Assembly (NCBI GenBank): GCA_020845495.1
Contig: JADLFM010000165.1
Coordinates: 171,804 to 235,803 of the forward strand
Reading direction: 5' to 3'
Length of the DNA stretch: 64,000 bases
Origin: Chloroflexota bacterium
GTDB taxonomy: Bacteria; Chloroflexota; UBA6077; JACCZL01
Shown: piece after piece, positions 1 through 8,246 of the stretch
Layout of the letters: each line of letters opens with the position of its first letter
Position numbering within the stretch: the stretch's first letter is position 1
Notes under the pieces: generated by a model
Told to the model about the DNA's origin: nothing
The model's database searches: none
What the model saw: only the letters and a program-made list of their open reading frames with translations
Program-made: the position numbers and the translations under genes

Positions 1-249
1 GACGTCCACCGCGTACTTCATCAATCCGTACTGGAGGCCATCCTGGCCGTCGACGTGGCCGGAACGGCCATGCCCGCGGAGATCGGCCGCACAAAGGCGC
101 CAACGCTGCGTGAACGACGGCATGACGTTGACGAAAGACTGCCAGCGTGAGGTCACGCCGTGCAGCATCAGCAACGGCGGACCAGAACCAGGCTCCTCGA
201 CGTAGGTGACGGATACGGCCCCGGCGTCAAACGTTCGCTCGACGAGCAT
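1..249 (-). CDS. alpha/beta hydrolase, N-terminal part only
   Basis: Reading leftwards from an ATG at 249 gives 83 codons without a stop before the window edge, so the C-terminal part is missing. The visible residues fit the start of an alpha/beta-hydrolase fold: a short beta-strand lead, the oxyanion-hole segment LMLHGV at about residues 32-37, then ADLRGHGRS at about residues 57-65, a classic strand-4/helix signature. The nucleophile elbow and catalytic triad lie outside the window, so the substrate cannot be guessed. It is divergent from the flagellar cluster that starts at 772. Confidence 0.75.
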   Translation of the reverse strand, partial: MLVERTFDAGAVSVTYVEEPGSGPPLLMLHGVTSRWQSFVNVMPSFTQRWRLCAADLRGHGRSGHVDGQDGLQYGLMKYAVDV

Positions 250-771
250 CCTCGCGTTCTCCTCAGCGGCGTGATTCGGCTGACCTGCTCGCTGCGTCCT
301 CGTCGCAGCGTACGAGCACGATACAGGGTGCTCCACGCTCGCGCTCGTTGTCGAGGCGCAGCGTGCCGCAAGGTGTCTATCCGCGCCCTACCCCGAGCGG
401 AGACGTGCTGTGGACAACGCTCCCGGGCGACCACGGTCGTCGAACGAGCGCCCGACTTGGACTCCAATGGCGGTAGGAGCGAACTGGACACCGTGAGTAC
501 GGACGTACCGGCCCCGGCCGGGCCTTCTGTCGGTCTGTCCCGGTCCTTTCAGCCCTGCTTGGGCCGCTGGAGCGGTCGTTAGCATGTCCGAGGATTCGCT
601 CGACCCAGGGATGGGAAGGCTCACAGGCAGATGCGACTCGAAGACTTGACGCTTCAGGCGGGCAGCACGGCGGGCAGCACGGCGGGCAGCACGGCGGGCG
701 TTCAGGCGCGCAGCGCTCGGACGTCCCTCGCCACGCCACGGGATGTGAGCGGCAGCGCCGCGCGAACCCTC
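250..771. other. intergenic region upstream of fliP
   Basis: This 522-bp stretch separates the divergent hydrolase from fliP. It has overlapping open frames in several phases, typical of high-GC DNA, but none with a recognisable protein. An in-frame ATG at 631 would lengthen FliP by 47 low-complexity residues encoded by the tandem repeat at 661-696. I regard that as untranslated leader. A promoter for the flagellar block should lie here, but no convincing -35/-10 pair is visible. Confidence 0.5.
661..696. repeat. 12-bp tandem repeat, three perfect copies
   Basis: The unit GGCAGCACGGCG occurs three times without mismatch at 661, 673 and 685. It lies just upstream of the preferred fliP start. 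Translated in the fliP frame it would give a short Ala-Gly-Ser-Thr repeat, which is unlike any FliP N-terminus. Confidence 0.85.
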
Positions 772-1563
772 ATGCGAGGCCGCACGAGCCGCTGGCGGCG
801 ACTGCGGACACTTGGGTTGGGGTTTGCGCTCGCGGCGCTACCGCTGCTGCTCGGCGGTTGCGCCGGCGCCCGCGGCGACAGCGGGATGCCATCGGTGCGG
901 GTGCAGGTCGGCGGGCCGGACGGCGGCGACAGCATGTCGATGGGCGTGCAGTTGCTCCTCTTGCTCACCGTACTCAGCCTGGTCCCGGCGATCCTGATGA
1001 TGGTCACGTCCTTCATCAGGATCACGATCGTGCTCTCGTTCGCCCGGAGCGCCATCGGCATGCAGCAGATGCCGCCGAACCAGATCCTGCTCGGGCTTGC
1101 GCTGTTCCTGACCGTCTTCATCATGGCTCCAATCTGGTCGGTCATCAACGAGCAGGCGCTTCAACCCTATCTGAACGACGGGCTATCGCTGGACGCCGCC
1201 GTGACGCGTGGGAGCGAGCCGCTCCGTGAGTTCATGTTCAAGCAAACTCGCGAGCGCGACCTCGGCCTGTTCCTGGCGCTCGGCAAGCTACCCCAGCCGA
1301 ACACTCAGGAGGACGTCCCGACCTACGCGCTCATCCCGGCCTTCATGATCAGCGAGCTCAAGACAGCGTTCCAGATGGGCTTCTTGATCCTCCTGCCGTT
1401 CGTCGTGATCGACATGGTCGTGTCGAGCGCGCTGATGTCGATGGGCATGATGATGCTCCCCCCAACCACGATCTCGCTGCCGTTCAAGGTGCTGCTGTTT
1501 GTCATGGCCGACGGCTGGTACCTGATCACCCGGTCGCTCGTCACGAGCTTTAGCGGCGGCTGA
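772..1563 (+). CDS. fliP: flagellar biosynthetic protein FliP
   Basis: Core subunit of the flagellar type III export gate in the inner membrane; FliP forms a helical pore with FliQ and FliR. The start at 772 gives 263 aa, close to the family length. Residues 1-30 are a cleavable-type signal (Arg-rich start, then a hydrophobic run), a known FliP trait. The body carries the family's hallmark segments: SFIRI, the SAIGMQQMPPNQ stretch, a periplasmic loop, TYALIPAFMISELKTAF, and two hydrophobic helices near the C-terminus. The end of the signal reads LLGGC, a lipobox-like motif that is unusual for FliP. It is followed by fliQ after a 124-bp gap. No fliO, fliM or fliN is found upstream in this window. 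Confidence 0.95.
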   Translation: MRGRTSRWRRLRTLGLGFALAALPLLLGGCAGARGDSGMPSVRVQVGGPDGGDSMSMGVQLLLLLTVLSLVPAILMMVTSFIRITIVLSFARSAIGMQQMPPNQILLGLALFLTVFIMAPIWSVINEQALQPYLNDGLSLDAAVTRGSEPLREFMFKQTRERDLGLFLALGKLPQPNTQEDVPTYALIPAFMISELKTAFQMGFLILLPFVVIDMVVSSALMSMGMMMLPPTTISLPFKVLLFVMADGWYLITRSLVTSFSGG

Positions 1564-1687
1564 ACGAGGTGGACGAGTCATCAGCCGTCAGTGCGATCGG
1601 CAATTCGAAGTAGCGGCCAGCAAGCATCGTCTCCTGATGGCTGACTGTCGATCGCTGAAAACTCGCCACGCTCCGGAGGTCTGACGA

Positions 1688-1957
1688 ATGAATGAGTTGT
1701 TCGCCCTCGAGGTCGGGAAGAACGCGCTGCTCGTGACCCTGATGCTCTCGGCCCCCCTCATGGGCGCCGCGCTGCTGGTCGGGTTGATCGTCAGCGTCTT
1801 CCAGGCGCTGACCCAGATCAACGAGCAAACCCTCACCTACGTCCCGAAGATCGTGGCCGTCTTCGCGGCTATGCTGATCGCCGGGCCGTGGATGATCCAG
1901 ACTCTCCTCAGCTACACGACCGGGCTATTTTCGATGCTGCCGGCGATGGTGCGCTGA
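1688..1957 (+). CDS. fliQ: flagellar biosynthetic protein FliQ
   Basis: Small export-gate subunit of 89 aa, the normal FliQ length. It has two transmembrane helices (about residues 15-38 and 52-75) around the conserved SVFQALTQINEQTLTYVPK segment, which is diagnostic. It assembles around FliP/FliR to build the closed export pore. The ATG at 1688 is preceded by a GGAGG-type ribosome binding site. The stop at 1957 is 13 bp from fliR, in the usual P-Q-R order, so the three are likely co-translated. Confidence 0.95.
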   Translation: MNELFALEVGKNALLVTLMLSAPLMGAALLVGLIVSVFQALTQINEQTLTYVPKIVAVFAAMLIAGPWMIQTLLSYTTGLFSMLPAMVR

Positions 1958-1970
1958 GCGAGGCCCGCCG

Positions 1971-2774
1971 ATGCCGACCGCCGCCCCCAGCTACGATCTG
2001 CTCGCGTTCTCCTCGGCCTACGTCAGCTACTACATCCTGGCCGCCGTCCGGGTGCTCGCGGCGCTGATGTTCAACCCGCTGCTCGGCTCGGCGCGCGTGC
2101 CGATGCCGGCGCGGATCGGGTTGGGGCTGTTCGCGACGCTCGTCCTCTTCCCGATGAGCGGGCCACTGAACGGACCGGCCGGCGGGCCGCCCGTCGAGCC
2201 AGTCGCCATCGGGCCGCTGGCCATCGCCGGCGAAGCGCTCATCGGGCTGCTGGCCGGCTTCGCGGTGACGCTGATCTTCGGCGGGGTCCAGTTCGCCGCC
2301 GGGCTGATCGGGATCAACAGCGGCTTCAGCTTCGCGCAGACGCTGAACCCGATCTTCGACCACGGTGGCGGGGTGATCGAGACGTTCTTCTCGGCGTTCG
2401 CGCTGCTCGTCTTCGTCGAGATCAACGGGCATCACCTGTTCCTGATGGGGCTGGCACAGTTGTTCGAAGCCGTGCCAGTCGGGCAGGTCGGGCGTCTCCC
2501 CGGCTCCACTGAGGCGCTGATCGCGCTGTCCGGGGCACTGTTCTCGGCTGGCGTCAAGCTAGCGCTGCCGGTCCTGGCTGCGCTGCTGCTCGCGGACCTG
2601 GCGTTCGGGCTGCTCGCGCGGGTGGCGCCTCAGTTCAACCTGTTTGCGCTCGAATTGCCGGCCAAGATGCTGGTCGGGCTGGCCGCGCTGGCCATCGCTC
2701 TGCCGATCGTCCTGCCCCGGCTCACGGCGCTGTTCCGCACCGTTCCCACCAGCATGCTGACGCTGGCCGGCTGA
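1971..2774 (+). CDS. fliR: flagellar biosynthetic protein FliR
   Basis: Export-gate subunit of 267 aa with six or more hydrophobic helices. Recognisable FliR features are the NPLLGSARVPMPARIGLG segment near residue 40, the GFSFAQTLNPIFDHGG loop at about residues 115-130, and the C-terminal VAPQFNLFALELPAK stretch. One copy of FliR joins five FliP subunits in the gate. It sits between fliQ and flhB with short gaps (13 and 17 bp), consistent with a single transcript. Confidence 0.95.
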   Translation: MPTAAPSYDLLAFSSAYVSYYILAAVRVLAALMFNPLLGSARVPMPARIGLGLFATLVLFPMSGPLNGPAGGPPVEPVAIGPLAIAGEALIGLLAGFAVTLIFGGVQFAAGLIGINSGFSFAQTLNPIFDHGGGVIETFFSAFALLVFVEINGHHLFLMGLAQLFEAVPVGQVGRLPGSTEALIALSGALFSAGVKLALPVLAALLLADLAFGLLARVAPQFNLFALELPAKMLVGLAALAIALPIVLPRLTALFRTVPTSMLTLAG

Positions 2775-2791
2775 ACGAGGGGGGTTGAGCG

Positions 2792-3946
2792 ATGGCGGGC
2801 GAAGAGCGCACAGAAGCCGCGACACCTCGAAAGCTCCAGCACCTTCGCGATGAGGGGAAGGTCAGCAAGAGCGCCGAGGTGTGTTCGGCGGCAGCGATCC
2901 TCGGAGGGATTCTGATTCTCCAGGGCTTCAGCGGCTACCTCAGCGGCAACCTGCACGGCTTCCTTCAAGATCAGTTTTCGACGCTCGCACGCCCGGACCT
3001 GACCGACAGGTCGCTTGGCGAGCTCGGTCTGACAGCAGCAGCGATGTTCTTCGTGCTCGCGGCGCCGCTGCTCGTGGCGATGCCGGCCATCGGGATCGTG
3101 GCGAACGTCGCGCAGAGCGGGCTGCTGGTAAGCGGCAAGTTGCTCTCGCCGGACCTGGAGCGGATCAACCCGCTGGCCGGCTTCAAGCGCCTGATCTCGC
3201 CGCGCATCCTGGTCGAGTTGCTCAAGACGCTGGCCAAGGTCGGACTCGTTGGCTACCTGCTCTACCGCACCTATCTGGACAGCCTGCCGACGCTGCTCTC
3301 GCTGGCGGGTGCGGACGTCGCGGGCGGGTTGCGGCTGCTGTCCGACACGGCGTTCAAGATGGGCCTGACGGTCGGCGGCGCCTTCCTGGCGATCGCGGTG
3401 CTGGACTACGGCTACCAGCGCTGGGAGTTCCTGCGGGGCGCCCGGATGACGAAGCAGGAGATCAAGGAAGAGTACCGCCAGAGCGAGGGCGCGCCCGAGA
3501 TCAAGGCGGCGGTGCGGCGACGCCAGAAGCGTCTTGCGATGTCCAGAATGATGCAAAACGTGCCGAAAGCCGACGTGGTCGTCACCAATCCGACCCACTT
3601 TGCCGTTGCTCTGGTGTACCGCGGCGACGACATGACGGCGCCGAAGGTTGTGGCCAAGGGGAAGGACTTGATCGCCGCTCGAATCAAGCAGATCGCGGCG
3701 GAGCACGGAGTGCCGATCGTGGAGAACAAGCCGCTCGCGCAGGCCCTCTACCGGACCGTCGAGGTCGACCGGGAGATCCCGTACGAGCTGTTCCAGGCGG
3801 TGGCCCAGGTGCTCGCCTACATCTACTCGTTGAAGCGGCGTGCGACGCGCTCGGCGGTCAGCCCGATGCGGAGTGCAGCGGCTGGTACCGTGATTCCGCC
3901 CAGTACCGTCAGTGCGGTGGCCGCCGCCCTGACCGGGGAGGCCTGA
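2792..3946 (+). CDS. flhB: flagellar export switch protein FlhB
   Basis: 384-aa membrane protein that sets export specificity, switching from rod/hook to filament substrates after self-cleavage. The N-terminus (AGEERTEAATPRKLQHLRDEGK) is typical. Four transmembrane helices follow (about residues 30-205), then a charged linker and the cytoplasmic domain. The autocleavage motif NPTH is intact at residues 266-269 in the context VVVTNPTHFAVAL. The C-terminal 40 residues after the cleavage domain are a variable tail. The stop is 1 bp before flhA. Confidence 0.97.
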   Translation: MAGEERTEAATPRKLQHLRDEGKVSKSAEVCSAAAILGGILILQGFSGYLSGNLHGFLQDQFSTLARPDLTDRSLGELGLTAAAMFFVLAAPLLVAMPAIGIVANVAQSGLLVSGKLLSPDLERINPLAGFKRLISPRILVELLKTLAKVGLVGYLLYRTYLDSLPTLLSLAGADVAGGLRLLSDTAFKMGLTVGGAFLAIAVLDYGYQRWEFLRGARMTKQEIKEEYRQSEGAPEIKAAVRRRQKRLAMSRMMQNVPKADVVVTNPTHFAVALVYRGDDMTAPKVVAKGKDLIAARIKQIAAEHGVPIVENKPLAQALYRTVEVDREIPYELFQAVAQVLAYIYSLKRRATRSAVSPMRSAAAGTVIPPSTVSAVAAALTGEA

Positions 3947-3947
3947 C

Positions 3948-6062
3948 GTGGCGCAGGTGATGGGTGCGCCGGCCCAGCCGGCGACGGGCTTCGCGCGGCT
4001 CCTGCGTCAGAGCGACGTCCTGTTGGCCGTCGTCATGGCGACGATCCTCGGAGTGATGATCGTCCCGCTGCCGGAGTTCGTGCTGGATGCGCTGATTATC
4101 GTGAACGTTGCGGCAGCGCTGACGATGCTGCTCGTCGCGATGTATACGACCCACCCCCTCCAATTCTCGTCGTTCCCGGCCCTGCTGCTGATGCTGACGC
4201 TGTTCCGGCTCGCACTGAACGTGGCGGCCAGTCGGCTGATCCTGCTCCAGGGGCACGCCGGCGAGGTGATTGCGGCGTTCGGGAACTTCGTGGTGGGCGG
4301 CAACTACGTCGTCGGCGTGGTCATCTTCCTGATCCTGATCGTGATCCAGTTCGTGGTCATCACCAACGGCGCCGGCCGCGTGGCCGAGGTCGCTGCCCGC
4401 TTCACACTGGACTCGATGCCGGGTAAGCAGATGGCGATCGACGCGGACTTGTCGGCCGGGGCCATCGACGAGGCGACCGCCCGTGCCCGCCGCAAGGCCG
4501 TCGAGCAGGAGGCGGACTTCTATGGCTCGATGGACGGGGCCAGCAAGTTCGTCAAGGGTGACGCCGTTGCTGGGGTCATCATCATCATCGTCAACATCAT
4601 CGGCGGGCTGACCATCGGCGTGCTCCAGTTGGGGATGCCGATCACCCGGGCGCTCGGCAACTACACCCTCTTGACGGTCGGCGATGGGCTGATTTCCCAG
4701 ATTCCCGCCCTGCTGATCTCGACCGCGACCGGCCTGATCGTCACCCGCTCGGCGTCCGACTCGAACCTTGGCAACGATATCGGGCGGCAGGTGCTAGGCA
4801 ACCCCCGCGCGCTCTATATGGTGAGCGGCGTGCTGGTCGCGCTGGCGATCGTGCCGGGGCTGCCGAAACTGCCGCTCTTCACGATTGCGGCGGCTCTGAG
4901 CGGGCTCGGCCTTTTCATCCAGCGCCGTGCGACGGCGATCCGCGCCGAAGACGAAGCGGCTGTGGCGGCGCAAGCCGTCCAGCAGGCAGCCTCGGTCACA
5001 AGCGAACCGGAGAATGTCCGTCAGTTCCTGCGAGTGGACCCGATGGAGATCGAGATCGGCTACATGCTGATCCCGCTCACCGATCCAGAGCAGGACGGTA
5101 CGCTGCTCGGCCGGGTCACGGTGATCCGCCGCCAGATGGCGCTCGAGCTTGGGATCGTCCTGCCGACGATTCGGGTCCGCGACAACGCCCAGATCGATCC
5201 GAACAGCTACGCCATCAAGCTGCGGGGGGTCCAGGTGGCGACCGGCGAGGTCCGGCCGAACCGCCTGATGGCGATGAACCCGGGGCTTGCCGAGCAGGAG
5301 ATCGACGGGATTCCCGCCGTCGAGCCGGCCTTCGGGTTGCCGGCGATCTGGATCGCTTCGCAGGATCAGGAGCGAGCCGAGATGCTCGGCTACACGGTGG
5401 TCGACCCGGCCTCGGTCATCACCACCCACCTCTCGGAAGTGATTCGTGCGTCAGCCGCGTCGATCCTGTCGCGCCAGGACGTCCAGAGCCTGCTCGACCA
5501 CGTCAAAGAGGAGCACCCGGCGCTCATCAACGAGGTCGTGCCGGACCTGCTCACCCTGGGCGACGTACAGCGGGTGCTCCAGAATCTCCTGCGCGAGCGG
5601 GTCTCGGTGCGCGACCTCGTCACGATCCTCGAGGCCATTGCCGATCAGGCCCGCGTGACGAAGGACGCCGACGTCCTGGCCGAGTACGCGCGGGTAGCGC
5701 TGGGCCGCCAGATCACCGGCCAGTATCTCGGCGAGGATATCCGCCTGCACGTCATGACGCTTGCGCCGGCCCTCCAGCACGAACTGACCCGTACCCTCGT
5801 CGCGACCGAGCGCGGCCCAAGCTTCCAGTTGGAGCCGGGGCAGGCGCAACAGTTGATGCGGGGGGTCCGCGAGGGGATGGAACGAATGGCCTCGGCCGGG
5901 TACCAGCCGGTGCTGCTGGCGCCCGCCCGCATCCGCCTTGCCGTGCGCCGCTTCACCGAGTTGTCGCTCGCGAGCCTGGTGGTGATGTCCTACAGCGAAG
6001 TCAGCCAGCATGCCCAAGTTGTCGCTATGGAGATGGTCAACGTGCCCGGAGTGGAAGTATGA
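3948..6062 (+). CDS. flhA: flagellar export gate protein FlhA
   Basis: 704-aa export-gate protein, the usual length. About eight transmembrane helices fill residues 20-320, with the highly conserved FHIPEP-type region (VVITNGAGRVAEVAARFTLD and GKQMAIDADLSAG) at about residues 135-170. The cytoplasmic domain, about residues 350-700, docks chaperone-substrate complexes such as FliS and FlgN clients. The start is a GTG at 3948. The 3' end overlaps the next gene by 4 bp (ATGA). Confidence 0.97.
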   Translation: MAQVMGAPAQPATGFARLLRQSDVLLAVVMATILGVMIVPLPEFVLDALIIVNVAAALTMLLVAMYTTHPLQFSSFPALLLMLTLFRLALNVAASRLILLQGHAGEVIAAFGNFVVGGNYVVGVVIFLILIVIQFVVITNGAGRVAEVAARFTLDSMPGKQMAIDADLSAGAIDEATARARRKAVEQEADFYGSMDGASKFVKGDAVAGVIIIIVNIIGGLTIGVLQLGMPITRALGNYTLLTVGDGLISQIPALLISTATGLIVTRSASDSNLGNDIGRQVLGNPRALYMVSGVLVALAIVPGLPKLPLFTIAAALSGLGLFIQRRATAIRAEDEAAVAAQAVQQAASVTSEPENVRQFLRVDPMEIEIGYMLIPLTDPEQDGTLLGRVTVIRRQMALELGIVLPTIRVRDNAQIDPNSYAIKLRGVQVATGEVRPNRLMAMNPGLAEQEIDGIPAVEPAFGLPAIWIASQDQERAEMLGYTVVDPASVITTHLSEVIRASAASILSRQDVQSLLDHVKEEHPALINEVVPDLLTLGDVQRVLQNLLRERVSVRDLVTILEAIADQARVTKDADVLAEYARVALGRQITGQYLGEDIRLHVMTLAPALQHELTRTLVATERGPSFQLEPGQAQQLMRGVREGMERMASAGYQPVLLAPARIRLAVRRFTELSLASLVVMSYSEVSQHAQVVAMEMVNVPGVEV

Positions 6063-6781
6063 GCGAGCAGCCAGCCGTGCCTCTCGAAGCTGGACAGGCC
6101 GTCGTCCTCGACGCCGGGCTGGCCCACGTCGAGCGGTGGCTCCGCACCACGGTCGTCCGGGTCGATCGCCGGATCGCCTGGGTGGACGGCGCGCCAGAGG
6201 GGCAGTCCGCGCTTCACCTGACGCCCGGGCAGGAGGTGCGCTGTCACACCTGGCGCCCGATGGATGCCCTCTACATGGTCCGTGGCCGGGTGATGCTGGC
6301 CCAGGTGGCTCCGCGCCCGCTGGTCGGCCTGAAGGTGCTAGAGAGCACGCGGGTGCAGCAACGAGCGTACGTGCGGGTGCCGCTCTCGACGGAGGCCGGC
6401 GGCGCCGTGCTCCGCCCGAGTGGAGACCTCGAAGCGCTGACACTTCAGGTGCTCGACTTGAGCGCCGGCGGCCTGCGCGGGCGCTGTTCGACGGCGCTTC
6501 AGCCGGGCGACGCGCTCGAGTTGTCGTTGCCGCTCCCCGTGACGGCACACGGACCTGCCGCCCCCGTCCACGTCCAGGGCCGCGCCGTCCGGCTGGCCGA
6601 TCTGCCATCGCCGCTGAACGTGCGGGCTCAGGTGGTCCGGCTGGTTGAGGGGGAGACAGTCGGCGCGGCTGGCTGCGAGGTCGGCGTGGCGTTCATGGAC
6701 GTGTCGGTGGCGGCGCGCGAACGAATCGTGCGGGTCGCGCTGAACGTTCAGCTCGACCGGCGCCGGCGGGGGCTGCTGTGA
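6059..6781 (+). CDS. PilZ-domain c-di-GMP receptor, YcgR/YpfA-like
   Basis: 240-aa cytoplasmic protein with an N-terminal YcgR-like beta-barrel domain (about residues 10-95) and a C-terminal PilZ domain. The two c-di-GMP contact motifs are visible: RAYVR (residues 102-106) as RxxxR and DLSAGG (133-138) as DxSxxG. Proteins of this layout bind c-di-GMP and brake the flagellar motor. Its position directly after flhA, with a 4-bp overlap, supports a motility role. The 4-bp overlap with the next gene implies translational coupling. Confidence 0.88.
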   Translation: MSEQPAVPLEAGQAVVLDAGLAHVERWLRTTVVRVDRRIAWVDGAPEGQSALHLTPGQEVRCHTWRPMDALYMVRGRVMLAQVAPRPLVGLKVLESTRVQQRAYVRVPLSTEAGGAVLRPSGDLEALTLQVLDLSAGGLRGRCSTALQPGDALELSLPLPVTAHGPAAPVHVQGRAVRLADLPSPLNVRAQVVRLVEGETVGAAGCEVGVAFMDVSVAARERIVRVALNVQLDRRRRGLL

Positions 6782-7278
6782 CGGAGGTGCTGACTCCAGT
6801 CCGACCGTCGGCGGCTCCACTCGGCGCGGTCAGCCCCACGCCAGCGGCGGAGAGTCCGGAGGCGATGCTCGCGGCCCTCGCGGCGTCCATCGCCGCCGCG
6901 CCGCCTTCAGCCCGAATCCCTCGGCCTGTGCCGGGCGAGCTGAAGTACCGGCTCACCTCGTACCTGTTCCCCTCGGTCCTGCTGATCTTCGTCGCGCTCT
7001 ACGTGACCAGCCTGGCCTCTGGAGTAGCGCCCGAATCGGCGCTGTTCCGTGCAGGCGGTGTAGGCGTCATCCTGGCGCTGCTGGCCCGCTTCGCAATCGG
7101 CATCGTGGGCGACGAGAACAATACCCTGGCTATCGAGCAGGAGCTTCTCCGTCGCGCCCGTGCGAGCGTGGAGAGCAGGCCAGACTCGATCGCCGGCCGA
7201 TCGTCCGCTCCCTCTGGCGAGACCGCGCCAGCAGTGTCGCCCAGAGAGACGGGCGATCACCTCGCGAGAAAGGAGTAA
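6778..7278 (+). CDS. small membrane protein of unknown function in the flagellar operon
   Basis: 166 aa from a GTG start that overlaps the PilZ gene. I do not recognise a family. Residues 1-50 are Ala/Pro-rich and probably disordered. Two hydrophobic helices follow at about 64-81 and 92-110, then an acidic-basic cytoplasmic-type tail. It sits between the PilZ receptor and fliA, where Bacillus-type operons carry flhF/flhG, but it shares nothing with those GTPases. A helper of PilZ signalling or export is possible; this is inference from position only. Confidence 0.7.
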   Translation: MTEVLTPVRPSAAPLGAVSPTPAAESPEAMLAALAASIAAAPPSARIPRPVPGELKYRLTSYLFPSVLLIFVALYVTSLASGVAPESALFRAGGVGVILALLARFAIGIVGDENNTLAIEQELLRRARASVESRPDSIAGRSSAPSGETAPAVSPRETGDHLARKE

Positions 7279-7284
7279 GCGCCG

Positions 7285-8061
7285 ATGTCGGCCACCGAGA
7301 TCGAAGAGCTCTGGGACCGTCACTGCGCGACCCGTGACCCGGCCATCCGCGAGCGGCTGATCGTGCAATACGCGCCACTCGTCAAGTATGTCGTCGGCCG
7401 GATGGCCGTCAGCCTGCCCGGCGTCCTCGCCTCCGAGGACGTCATCAGTTATGGCACGATCGGGCTGATTCAGGCGGTGGACCGCTACGACCCGTCGGTC
7501 GGCGTCAAGTTCGAGACCTACGCGATCCGCCGGATCCGGGGCTCGATCATCGATGCCATCCGGAGCCTCCATCAGTTGTCGCGCGACGCCAACCGGCGGG
7601 CTCGCGACCTGGACCACGCCTGTGACGCCCTGATCCAGCAGCTCGGGCGCATCCCGACTAATCAGGAAGTGGCCGTGCACCTCGGTATGAGCCCCGAGGA
7701 GTTCAACCAGGCCTTGATGGATGCGAGCACCACCGTCATCTCGCTCAACAGCCCGCTCGGCGAGGCGGCCGACGGCGAGCGCCCGTCGCTGATCGACCAG
7801 ATTGCCGATGAGGACACCCCTGCCGTCGCCGATCAGGTGGAGCGGCAGACGTTGTACAAAGCGCTCGTGCAGGCGATTCAGGCTCTCTCAGAACGTGACC
7901 GTCTGGTCATTAATCTGTATTACTATGAAGAGTTGACGCTCAAGGAGATCAGCGCAGTGCTCGGCGTGTCGACATCACGCGTGAGCCAACTGCACGCCGC
8001 TGCCGTCTTCAAGCTGCGCGCCGCGCTACGGGCCAACAGTACCCAGCCGGTGCCGGCATGA
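7285..8061 (+). CDS. fliA: RNA polymerase sigma factor for flagellar genes, sigma-28/FliA
   Basis: 258-aa sigma-70 family factor of the FliA/WhiG class. Region 2 is clear: VKYVVGRMAVSLP, then EDVISYGTIGLIQAVDRYDP and the FETYAIRRIRGSIIDAIR melting segment. Region 3 (about residues 95-150) and region 4 follow, the latter with ALSERDRLVINLYYYEELTLKEISAVLGVSTSRVSQLH, the -35 helix-turn-helix. It should direct class-III flagellar genes and is held in check by FlgM encoded 2.6 kb downstream. An exact sigma-28 -10 box is present before flgM. Confidence 0.95.
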   Translation: MSATEIEELWDRHCATRDPAIRERLIVQYAPLVKYVVGRMAVSLPGVLASEDVISYGTIGLIQAVDRYDPSVGVKFETYAIRRIRGSIIDAIRSLHQLSRDANRRARDLDHACDALIQQLGRIPTNQEVAVHLGMSPEEFNQALMDASTTVISLNSPLGEAADGERPSLIDQIADEDTPAVADQVERQTLYKALVQAIQALSERDRLVINLYYYEELTLKEISAVLGVSTSRVSQLHAAAVFKLRAALRANSTQPVPA

Positions 8062-8246
8062 CCACCGTCCGCCAGTCCGTCCCCGCGTGCGCCCTCGCGT
8101 CGTTCTGCCCGCACGACGAGCAGACGATTGAGGCCGTCGTCGCGTACGAGGACGCACCGACACCCGATGGCCGTGCCTGCACGCGGGGCCACGGAGCCTG
8201 GACGCTAGCCACGGACGGCGACCCAAGGAGCGAACGAGGAGGATCG

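Noticed and set aside
631..771. An N-terminal extension of FliP from an ATG at 631
   Set aside because: It is encoded by a 12-bp tandem repeat, has no match to FliP, and would place the signal peptide 47 residues inside the protein.
3000..3700. Several long antisense frames through the flagellar genes and others
   Set aside because: They are Arg/Pro/Ala/His-rich, lack any known motif, and arise from the high GC content opposite well-supported genes.
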